A stretch of 64,000 nucleotides of DNA from Pelodera strongyloides (lineage: Eukaryota; Nematoda; Chromadorea; Rhabditida; Rhabditidae): assembly GCA_036852015.1 (NCBI GenBank), contig JAANDG010000583.1, positions 26,404 to 90,403 of the forward strand, read 5' to 3'. Below the pieces are notes generated by a model. That model saw nothing but the letters and a program-made list of their open reading frames with translations. It ran no database searches and was not told the DNA's origin. This document shows positions 37,492 through 47,061 of this stretch, in pieces. Numbering within the stretch: the first letter of the stretch is position 1; each line of letters opens with the position of its first letter. The position numbers were made by a program, and so were the translations under genes.

Positions 37492-38622
37492 ATACGGAAT
37501 GTAAGACACGGTTCACTGACATCAACTGACAGGTGTTTTTATAACAAAACTGTGAAATTAAGAGAACAGAGTATGTCTTTACTTGCCCTTTGGCTAGCCC
37601 TTTAGCATTTAATGGACTTTGCGTCCAAACAATAAGCTACAAAGTAGAGACTAACAAATGCTGAAAATATTTCTCTATATACCTCATAACTTTTTACCAA
37701 CACAGATATCCCAAAAGGTCTTCCGCGCCGGGCCGCTAATATTTGTGGCATGGATGGTGGTGGGTGGGCAAACTAACTGGGACAGGTACCCGGAGGGAGG
37801 CTAAAATTACCCCCACAGTTTTGTACAAACAGTCCCCCCCCCAATCCCCAATTTGCTGTTAGGTGTGATAAAGCATCCCAGGTCCTATTGGAATCAAAAT
37901 CAAAAGGGCATAAAATTGCTGGTGAAAAAAAAACGCAACGAGTTCCATGTGGCTAGAATCAAGCACCGCAATGTGCTAAGAAATTTTCCTCGGAGCCGTG
38001 CCTTCGACTACTAGTCCCCGGTCGCCTGTGTACGAAATGGTGAAGGATGATTATCACATAGCCTAGTGGTTGAGTTATGCGTCTTTAGTTTACCCATTCC
38101 AGAATAATTGTGATGGCGCTTATTCGACTAACTGAATTGTTTTACCCCATCATCCCTTAGTCGCTATTATGCACACCCACGAAGGAAATAGTTGCTTTTG
38201 GACGCAAAACGATTTAGAAAAGTTAAATCGAAACCCCGGGAAAAAGTGTGTGCGTAATAAATTATTATATCAGTACTTTTAATGTCTTATCAAAAAGTGC
38301 AACATGTTTGTGACATATACATGTATAAAATGTAAACGCTACCCATGTATTTACTACATATAATTATTATAATTATTATAATTACTGTTTCTCGTTTGTT
38401 ATGGATGTTGGAAAGGGATAGAACCGGACCGTTACAAAGGATTATGTTCCAGTGGTTCAGTTCAAAATAACATATACGTACGCAACATGTGCACGAAAAA
38501 GTAGAAAAGTAGGCAGGGCAGCTGCAACATAAATATATAATTAAATGGTGGGGTCAGTTCAACATTGTATGTGGTTCTTATTTTTAGCTTCACTCAATTA
38601 ATCCACGCCTAACTACCTTTTT

Positions 38623-38647
38623 CCTAAGCCTAAGCCTAAGCCTAAGC
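38623..38647 (-). repeat. Interstitial telomeric repeat (TTAGGC)n
   Basis: Four consecutive CCTAAG hexamers, i.e. TTAGGC on the minus strand, matching the telomere unit of C. elegans and many nematodes. The tract is 25 bp, with an isolated GCCTAA just before it at about 38608. Confidence 0.9.
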
Positions 38648-40153
38648 AAGTCACAAAAAATGGAGGAAGCTTTGTGACAGTAGAGAGACCTACTCAATTG
38701 AAGAAACAAACCATTTACAACATTTACTTATTGTTAGTGTTTAAAAACACCATATGAGCAGAAACAGAAACCATCAGAAAATATAGATTTTTTTTCATAA
38801 AATGGACATTTGGATATCTAACATAATAATTCGTAATTCGTACCCATACGTACACTCATATGAAAGAAGCCAACACGAGAACACGGCAGATGAAACACTG
38901 CCAAGTGGTAGTATATGAATTTATTATATGTAAAAAGCTTAGCAAAGGAGCACCCTGAATCCTTTCCTAGTGCCCGAAACAAGCGTGTGCAAAAATGCAA
39001 ATTAGACCCACTTTCGCACTCTATTCACAAGAGTTGGTACATTATTTGTGCTGAAGGCTGCAATTTCTAAGATCGAGGCAAATTTGAAAGTACATGAGGT
39101 CTGTCTGTGTTAGTTTCACCGCTGCTGTTCTGACATCGAACGCTGATGTTTTAGGTTCTGCATAAACCTTTATATATCTTCGGTAGTAACTTTACAATTC
39201 GTCTTGTGGGAAGGTTGTTTACTTTACATGAGAAACTCTATGAGGACGATATGCTCTCTATAGGCAACTAAATGTTGAGTTTCTCACGTTGAGTATACTA
39301 ATCTCTGGAATGTATAGTATAGTACAGTATTTCCAGAATTCAGTACATCATAAACATCAGAATGACTCTAATTATGCGTGTTTCGTTACTTATCCTTCCA
39401 AATACGGAACAAATAACATGGCAAAAGAGTCAAGCGACTTTACTTACTTATATTCAGATCCCATTTTTAGACGGTAAAAATAAACAGATGGACCTTTTTA
39501 AAAATGACCATGGGAAAATTGACTTTCCCAATAATAAGTGTATAACATTTAAAAAGGTAACGGTTTCTGCCTGCCATGTTACGAAAATGCATTATTACAA
39601 ATAAAAAGAAATGAGAAATATATGGACCTCCGCCGTTCAGATTTTCCTAACAAATAAATAAATTTCCCGCATAAATACAAAAGAAATCGAACTCCATATT
39701 AGTAGATATATTCAAGTAACCGGTAAGTATGTATTTTGCATTCGTATATGGTTTTCAAGTTGGTCATGATGTTGGGAAAAGATGAATAAACATAAACTCA
39801 CATCCTCAAAAAATAATAACCCGAGAGGGTTCCGAGTTTTTCTTTGTCTATTTCTGCAGTAAAAATTGCTTCTAATCTTTGTTTCGCGGTCCCAGTTAGC
39901 AAATAAACGAGTCTACCTCTCAAAATATTGAAAATGATGGAAAAAGCAATTGCAAACTAAATCGATAAAATTGTTAGCTGAAAAATCAAGCAACTAATTT
40001 GCTTACACTCTTTTGGCCTACTGTATGTAAGGCGTTTCTAATACTGGAACGCGAATGTGGACTTTTGATTAAGTTTTGTTTTGGATTTCTTTTGCGCAGT
40101 TTTCTCGTCCGCAGTGCGTATACTAAAGATCCATAGAATTGTCCACACACTAC

Positions 40154-40312
40154 GCTAGCCAACGGGCTATGTCCCGTTCCACTAATTGCGTGCTACTTTC
40201 CGTTCCGTCTATTTGCGCGCTATGTCCCGTTCCAGTAACGCGTGCCAGGAACGCATACGGGTTTACGTTCCTGGCCCGTGAAAGTGGAACGGGACATAGG
40301 CCCGTTGGCTAC
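40154..40312. mobile_element. Inverted-repeat element, family G
   Basis: The left terminus GCTAGCCAACGGGCTATGTCC and right terminus GGACATAGGCCCGTTGGCTA are inverted repeats of about 30 bp (TGTCCCGTTCCACT inside). An internal direct copy of TATGTCCCGTTCCA lies at 40221. No TTAA is present at the ends, so this is a different type from families A-F. Confidence 0.75.
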
Positions 40313-41010
40313 CAGAGCACAGTAATTGAACTCGTTTTCTCCTATTTTCGCAATTTCCTTTTTCACAACTTGGACCCGATGTATAAGCGAGAGATTTATT
40401 CGCGTACTTTACAGCTAATAAATAAGGGAAACATATCCGAAACACCAAAGTACACAGAAAAGGGGGAACTACGTGAAAAAAGGTGCCGCAATAATTAGTT
40501 CCGCTATCGAAGAAACAATTTACTTTGTTGTAACAACAGAATACTCCGACAGTTTTTGGTCCAAAATAATCTACTAGTGGACCAATTGACAATCCGAAGA
40601 AACCGTCAGAAAAAAATTCACAGTAATAGCTGAATCATGAACAAATGATAGATTCGAATTTTGCTATCCTACAGTTGCCTAGCAAACAAAGAAGAAACTT
40701 TTCTTGCAAAAATTATTGATGTATCCATCATAGTATCACAAATTATGTACGACTACGGTAGCTCGTTGAGTAGTCTCTCGAGTGGATAACTGGGTGAGCC
40801 TTGATAATATGGGATACTGTTTTTACAGCAGTTCTGGAATTTTCCTCTTTCTGCCCAAGAAAAAGTAACAAAAAACAAAAAAATTTTCAGGCGGTTTCGT
40901 GGGTTCGGGTGGATCGTTGGTCACTTCAGAGATGAAACATATTTATTTGAAGAGAAAATGTTGATTTTATTCGTGCAACTCAAAAAGGAAGTGCGTTTTG
41001 GAGAATACAA

Positions 41011-42830
41011 TCATATGTATCGTAGTTGTGGCCGAAGTGCTCTAAGAAAAGCATTCATGTCGCACACCGTAAAACCCTGAAAATGCGTCTGGTTTGTACA
41101 AAAATGTACGTTAAAAATGAGATTCGTGTCGCTCTGGACTCAGTTGTCTTATGCATCTAGTGTTATACATACGTTACGAGTCCGAGTCTTTTAACAAGAA
41201 AAAAAGAGGTATTAAAATGATGTATCGGTAATAATCCGGTATGTGTGGAAATTATAGAAGATCGTTGTTCACTACCTTATAGGTTGTTTCCCCACTGTCG
41301 ATTGCCACGTTGTAGTGGTCTTTTTCCGAGCTAGATTTCCAGTTTCTGAATTTAATTGGGTAAGTTTAAAGTGGGATAACGACCGGTTTTTGAAACAACT
41401 GCATTACTAGGTATTTAGGCAGATAAATAATATTAGAATAAAAAATCGTCAAGTATCGTGCAGCTATTGACATACGCATACACTATATACATCGGAATAA
41501 AGCTTGATGCCGCTTCAAAGATCCGTGTATCTCTACAATATTCATAACACCATAATTATGCGAACTAGTAGTTCACCGATGGAAACAACAGCAATTCCCG
41601 AAACTCTTTATAGTAAGGAAAACGGGAGAGTATTAGGGTCGGTCTTCTAGGTCCTAGGTCTTCAGGAAGCAGGGGCACCAGGCTCGCTGCTACTTCCCTT
41701 TCTATGCCGGGGGATTCACCTCTCTGCGACACGGACAGCCACACACACGACGTCTTCAGCCTCCACGGGTCTGACAGTTTTAGCACCGGTTCTGACAACC
41801 GGGATCAGCGCTTGAAGAGTAGCTGTCGGATCTCTGACTGTTTAGGGTTACAGTCAACCTTTAGCGCTTTTAGAGAGGATCGCTACCTCTTTGGAGTTAT
41901 GGAGGAGTCTTCGGGTAAAATACCTCAGACTTAGCTTTCGCCTTGCCTTAGAGTTGTTACCATACTCTCTAGTCCTAGAGTATTTATACATAAGTTATCA
42001 GGCTAATACAGTACGTAATTACAGTTATTGCATAAAGGTCGTCAACTAGACATAAGTAAGAATACATGTTCCAAATACGTTTCTGGTTAATTCTCACAGT
42101 TGTGACGTATAGTCGCAACAATAATTATTGGTTCAGATTAATAATGAAATAGGAACCACTGATAAAGGGAAGTCATAGAAAGTGATGTTACAGTATACAT
42201 TGTTCAGGGACGGGTTCCCTTCTTTCGCTGTTTATTTCAATAACTTGTGAAATTGTGTCTTGACCGGCATATTACGTTGGTAATTTGTTCGTAAATTCCT
42301 GAAAACTGGAACTAACCTAAAAACATCACATGCCCACCAACATGGCGTCAACGACATTCCCCATCCCTTTACTTTGAACAATTGTTTTCTCAAATCCTAA
42401 AATGATTCATATTAATCGTCTTCGTGGAGATTACCCACGACCATATCAGAGGCAGAACCAAGGCGCTAACAACAATGCGACAAAGGAAATCAAAAAATTA
42501 CGAAAATGTCCTTCTATGATTAACTGTAACTAAAATTTAGAGCAGAGCAATCTACCTGTAATTCGTAGTATACTCCAATTATGTTGTCCATCGGGATTTT
42601 CTTCGAAGCAGAAGTTGGAAAGTAGTACCAAGTAATTGTGACTTGACCACGCTTAACCTGAAGATAAATAAATCTAGATGCGTCATAGAATAGTAATTCA
42701 CAGTCCTTACTCAGAAAAAATAAATATAAATAAATCGCAAGCAAATATTGACCTTCACAAATTCATCTTCGTATGTGCAGCTGTCGAGGAAGTCTCCAAC
42801 AGAAGACTTTCTTTGAATTTCACGTTTCAT
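41011..42830 (-). CDS. Small conserved WGM/WWACD-motif protein, paralogue 1
   Basis: Five exons on the minus strand (42830-42753, 42657-42556, 42396-42317, 41345-41276, 41076-41011) give 131 residues with every phase matching and a terminal TGA. The protein reads TYEDEFVK, then a beta-rich stretch (QVTITWYYFPT, IIGVYYELQ). KGWGMSLTPCWWACDV follows, then an acidic SSSEKDHYNVAIDSGETTYK, and finally GFTVCDMNAFLRAL. The order of short beta strands ending in one amphipathic helix resembles a small PH-like fold (inference). I do not know its function. A close paralogue with the same intron positions, except for one, lies at 47062-49964. The third intron is large and holds a GC-rich insertion and a family-D MITE. 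Eight bp upstream of the ATG begins a 68-bp tandem duplication. Confidence 0.85.
41366..41519. mobile_element. MITE, family D, decayed copy in an intron
   Basis: It begins TTAAAGTGGGATAACGACCGG and ends TTGATGCCGCTTCAAAG. It lies 20 bp on the upstream side of exon 4 of paralogue 1. Confidence 0.6.
41560..41990. other. GC-rich insertion in an intron, possible solo LTR or retroelement remnant
   Basis: A ~400-bp block inside intron 3 of the small-protein gene is far more GC-rich than its surroundings and gives a 77-codon open frame on the minus strand (41565-41798). It has no recognised domain and I could not define termini or a target duplication. It is listed as an unexplained insert. Confidence 0.35.
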
Positions 42831-42838
42831 GCCTTATT

Positions 42839-42974
42839 TCAAATATATTATCGGTTGCGCATAGGCAATATAGAAATAACTATTCTACTCCTTTATTAAT
42901 CTAAAATCAAATATATTATCGGTTGTGCATAGGTAATATAGAAATAACTCTTCTACTTCTTTATTAATCTAAAA
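42839..42974. repeat. 68-bp tandem duplication at the 5' flank of paralogue 1
   Basis: Units 42839-42906 and 42907-42974 both begin TCAAATATATTATCGGTTG and end TTATTAATCTAAAA, with about five differences. The array begins 8 bp from the start codon, so it covers the proximal promoter or 5' UTR. Confidence 0.9.
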
Positions 42975-43380
42975 TTAAGACAATTGTAATAAATTTATTT
43001 AGGTTCCAAATTAATGTACGATGCGCATTAATAACATTCGACTTTGAACAAAATTTTCTTCCTGGAAGCACCAAACAGAAAAACTCGATAGATATTCAGG
43101 CACATAAAAACTAAAGTAAACTGGAAATTTTCGGAAGGGGCGCTGACAAATTTCTAAATTTCGTTCTACTGTAAAAAAAAGATGTTCTCATTAAATTCCG
43201 AAAGTGTTCCTTTTGGAAGCTATTTCTGCCTTTTCCGTGCAGTTTTATCAGAAAAACCAGGTGACCGATGGCTGGAGATCAATAATGAAACGCTTCACAA
43301 GACTATAGTGTAAACACATAAATTGGAACGTTTTGTCAGATTTCAGCCGTAAAGGAACCCATTATAGTTTATTTATTTTG
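42975..43380. other. Spacer between tandem duplication and LTR element
   Basis: AT-rich sequence with no recognised gene or repeat. It ends with TTTTG, the left copy of the target-site duplication of the LTR element. Confidence 0.5.
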
Positions 43381-43776
43381 TGTTATATCCCGTTGCGATA
43401 CGTTGCACACGAGATATACGAAAAGTTTATTCGTAAACTCTAAACCCAAATTAATAGCACGACGATGGAGACGGTGGAGTAGACGTAGGCGGCACACGTG
43501 TAGATACTTCTGTCGCTACCAGAGTAGGTCCACAGGTGTAGGCAGCAGTCGAGTCGAGTCCTCAGCAGGCTTGGCAGCAGTTCCTTGGCGTAGTAGTGTA
43601 GTCGCTTCTCTCTCTCTCGGTAGACTCTCGGGTACTCTTGTAGACTCTGATACTATGCTCGACTCGCATCTTTATATTACACTTTTCGTATGCTAATTAC
43701 TTTCGAAACACTTCGAAATAGACAATTCTAAAACTTGTTTACACAAATATACGTATGCCCAATAGCATACATTACA
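43381..43776 (-). repeat. 3' LTR
   Basis: Begins TGTTATATCCCGTTGCG and ends AGCATACATTACA on the plus strand. It matches the other LTR with only about ten differences, including a small indel in the GCAGCAG region, so the insertion is fairly recent. Confidence 0.95.
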
Positions 43777-43837
43777 CCCTTTCCCTAATTGGAAATCCAA
43801 TTATACAAAAAATAAAGGGCATACTTGAAACAAGTAC

Positions 43838-45687
43838 TTACTCAATGCTGCTTGTTCGCAGTTTTCGCACATGCGGGCTGTATCGCTCTGGTGGACGGCT
43901 TCGGCGGGTACTCCTGCGGCACTGCACATCTTCCTGGGTCGTAGGTTCCAACGACGTAGATTCCGAGCTTCTCGTATCCAAGCTTCCTTGTGTCGTAGCC
44001 GTCTTCTTCGATATATCCAATATCGTTTCCTTCTCGCCGAAGTCCAGTTCCATCCAAACTCTTGGACGTTCTCGCAATTGGTCGGTACGTCGAATCCAAT
44101 CGCCTTTACTAGTGTGCACACGGTACGTTGTGTCACTCGCCCGTTCCATAATTCTTCCGGGAAACCACTTCACCGGTTCGTTGTAACATCGCGCGTAGAC
44201 TGTCATTCCTTCGACGTAGTCTGACGAATCCTTCTTTCCGGGATTTCCGGCCAAGAACTCTCTTGGTATCGAATCACTACCTACATTCCCCCTTCCCAGT
44301 TCTTGAGCCAACTGCTTATTGGGTATCTGCAGCAAACCACACTGCGGAGAGTAGGATAGCTTAATTCCTTTCTTATCGCAAAACTGTTCCAACTTTTGGA
44401 AATCCTGAACCTTAGAGCTGTACTTTTGCCTATCGCAGGTCATACCGCTGCTCACAGCAGACTTCCAAGCTCTTTCTGAGGTCCTAACCGTATTCACGAA
44501 TACTCCTTTCTGTGCTAAAGATTTCAGATCATTTAACGATAAACCAACCTTGACCTGAAGATCCCGTCCAAAAATTGACGGCGCACTCCTCTCCAGCACG
44601 TGTAATTGTACCACTTGTCGGACGTTTCCAACCTGCATTCTCACCGTGCACTTTCCTTTGAAAGCGATCTTCCTTCCAGTGTAACACTCTGCGTCGTAGT
44701 TCACCGGTACCAGCCTTGGTTTTCCCACTTTCCTCCAAGTCGCTTCATTGATTATCGACAGTGCTGCACCAGTGTCGAGTTCCATTTCAATGTTCTTTCC
44801 TTGAATCTTCACGGGCAACATGATCGGTGGTTCAAAATTGTGAATAGACGGTATTACAGCGTAAGTTCTAGGATCACTGTAATCAAGGTTAATTGAGCCT
44901 AAGCGGGGCTCCTCGACTTCATCATGAGTATCAAATGCATGAATCTGATGGTTCCTCCGAACCTTTCTACTCTTACAATCTTTAGCAATGTGACCTAACT
45001 TGTCACAATTAAAACACCTTACTGACCTTTCTTTGTCCTGCCATCGCTGTTCTTTGCGATTTCCTGCATAGTACTGCTGCTGATTTACTTCGCATGCATC
45101 GGTAGAGCTTCGTCCTTGGTGCAGCGAACTCCTTTCAGCTGTTTCCACCTTCTGTGCCAACTGTAGAGCCTTGATTGCTTCCAAGTCCTCTTCTAACAGT
45201 AGTCTCTCTCGCACAGTATCACTACTCATACCTCTTATAAATTGCATCGAAAGTATACAATCTTTAACATTCTTAACCTTGTCAAACTCACATTTACCTG
45301 CCAATCGTTCCAATTCCCTGTAGAACTCCTCCATTGTCTGGCCAGGTCGTTGCTTCTCCATGAGCAACTTGTGACGATAGGTTATCAGCATCTGTTTCTT
45401 GCAGTATCTCTCCTTGAGTATCCTCACAATCGACTCAAAACCCAACGAGCGCGGTTCCTTTGGCGCTGTCCACGCTGTCATGGCCTCGGTTGCAGCAGCG
45501 ACAATAGTGTGAGCACTTTCTTCTCGTCCAGTGTCACATCTCTCAGGTCGAACTGTATCTGCAGTCTCGCAATCCAAACATCCAGATTCGAAGCTTCCGT
45601 GTCGAACATCTCCATTCTCATTGATCCGTCCATCGTGAGCTCGAATCGCTGAACGCCAATGTTATATCCCGTTGCGATACGTTGCAC
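43838..45687 (-). pseudogene. Fused Gag-protease-integrase-tail ORF of the LTR element
   Basis: A 579-codon minus-strand frame (45577-43838) carries Gag sequence, then a CCHC zinc knuckle (CFNCDKLGHIAKDC, about residue 190). A retroviral-type aspartic protease with ELDTGAALSII follows at about residue 265. A segment then resembles the end of the integrase core, followed by the integrase C-terminal chromatin/SH3-like tail (ending near RRTDQLRERP). The whole reverse transcriptase to integrase-core region is missing, yet the frame stays open across the joint. The N-terminal part of Gag continues in another frame (45687-45478), so a frameshift near 45480-45577 also breaks the Gag start. Invertebrate Gypsy relatives are the closest match by motif. 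Confidence 0.85.
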
Positions 45688-46054
45688 ACGAGATATACGA
45701 AAAGTTTATTCGTAAACTCTAAAACCAAATTAATAGCACGACGATGGAGACGGTGGAGTAGACGTAGACGGCACACGTGTAGATACTTCTGTCGCTACCA
45801 GAGTAGGTCCACAGGTGTAGGCAGCAGTCGAGTTAAGTCTTCAGCAGGCTTGGCAGCAGGTCCTAGTGTAGTAGTGTAGTCGCTTCTCTCTCTCTCGGTA
45901 GACTCTCGGGTACTCTTGTAGACTCTGATACTATGCTCGACTCGCATCTTTATATTACACTTTTCGTATGCTAATTACTTTCGAAACACTTCGAAATAGA
46001 CAATTCTAAAACTTGTTTACACAAATATACGTATGCCCAATAGCATACATTACA
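45660..46054 (-). repeat. 5' LTR
   Basis: A 395-bp copy of the LTR, the 5' one with respect to the element's minus-strand genes. It ends at TTACA before the TTTTG duplication. Confidence 0.95.
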
Positions 46055-47061
46055 TTTTGTATCACTCGATTTCATGAAAGTATGAATCATCACGCGTGAG
46101 ATCTCTGAAATACGACCACAGTAAATGTTATTTGAAGAAATTATAGCGTATTGCAAAACTCGCGATGGGTTTAGACAGAAATTTGTTGTCAAGTTTTTTG
46201 CCTGAGGCCGTACATCATACCGCTAGCTATATCTCTGTTTATGCACTAGTCAAACGCGTTGTCCAGGTTCTAATTTTGTAGTATTTTTTCGCAAGTGGTA
46301 AGCAATAAAAGACTTTTGCTGGACTGAGTTTATACCATTACTTTTATTGCGCTCTTCACTACTTTGCGGTTTCCTGTTTTAATAAACTTCTTATTCAATA
46401 TTCTTCATGAAAATTTTATAAATAAACTTGAAAATAATGGACAAAAAACGAAGAAAAAAAAAGTAATCACAGTAAATGAAAAAGTGACTAAAATATAAAG
46501 TGATGAAAGAGTTATTTATTCTAGAGATTCAATTCACAAAATCCAGCTTTCAAATGGAAAATACGTGGAGATTTAGCACCCGCACCGATATTTATATGGT
46601 AGAATATTTTTACATTTGTAAGAGATACTAATATTACAAACTAATAAATGAAAACTAATGAATCGTTAGGATTCAAATTATGCTTGACATTCATGTTCGA
46701 CGATAATTCCTGCAATCAAAAAAATAAAGAATTAACAGAATCTCGTGTTGGCCCCTTTGGTGATAAAAAGCATCAAATGACTAGAGACATCACAGAAATA
46801 GACGCAAAGAATCTTTAAAAATCGTCACAAATATTAGGAATATGAACACTTCGGTAACTTCGGATAGTACGATATCCAATAGTAATAGCTTTCATGATAA
46901 ATTACTGTACATGTATATTTCGTGACGTTTCACGAAAATAACTTATTGTGATTGTTTTTGTTATTTTACTAAAACCGTACTTTATCGTAAAGTACCGTAC
47001 GCTTAGGAAGATTGCTTTATATATTTATATCTATTACAAAATATTTTAGGATACCGTAAGC
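46055..47061. other. AT-rich spacer
   Basis: After the right TTTTG duplication the sequence is AT-rich with no recognised gene, repeat or RNA. It includes the 3' flank of the small-protein paralogue 2. Confidence 0.5.

Larger units (their letters stand above)
36151..41010. other. Gene-poor region with repeat fragments
   Basis: No spliced gene was recognised on either strand. It holds a decayed family-D MITE (37303), an interstitial telomeric tract (38623) and a family-G inverted-repeat element (40154). A GC-rich patch lies at about 37715-37860, with an uninterrupted C run. Open frames here are short and lack splice context. Confidence 0.5.
43381..46054 (-). mobile_element. Internally deleted Gypsy-type LTR retrotransposon
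   Basis: A complete element of 2,674 bp with two LTRs of 396 and 395 bp. It is flanked by a 5-bp duplication, TTTTG (43376-43380 and 46055-46059). On the coding (minus) strand LTRs start TGTAATG and end ATAACA. A polypurine tract AGGGAAAGGG lies directly before the 3' LTR (43777-43786). The sequence after the 5' LTR reads TTGGCGTTCAGCG, a plausible tRNA primer site. The interior encodes Gag, a zinc knuckle, protease and an integrase C-terminal tail, but no reverse transcriptase, RNase H or integrase core. It is therefore non-autonomous. It lies between the two small-protein paralogues. Confidence 0.95.

Noticed and set aside
38050..38110. tRNA-like stretch containing CCTAGTGGTTGAGTTATGCG
   Set aside because: There is a D-arm-like string but no matching T-loop GGTTCGAATCC, no closing acceptor stem and no B box at the proper distance.
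40263..40592. 109-codon minus-strand ORF
   Set aside because: Part of it is the inverted repeat of the family-G element, and the remainder has no recognisable domain or splice context.
43838..45577. Calling the 579-codon frame a host gene
   Set aside because: It lies wholly between two LTRs with a target duplication and carries Gag, CCHC and retroviral protease motifs.
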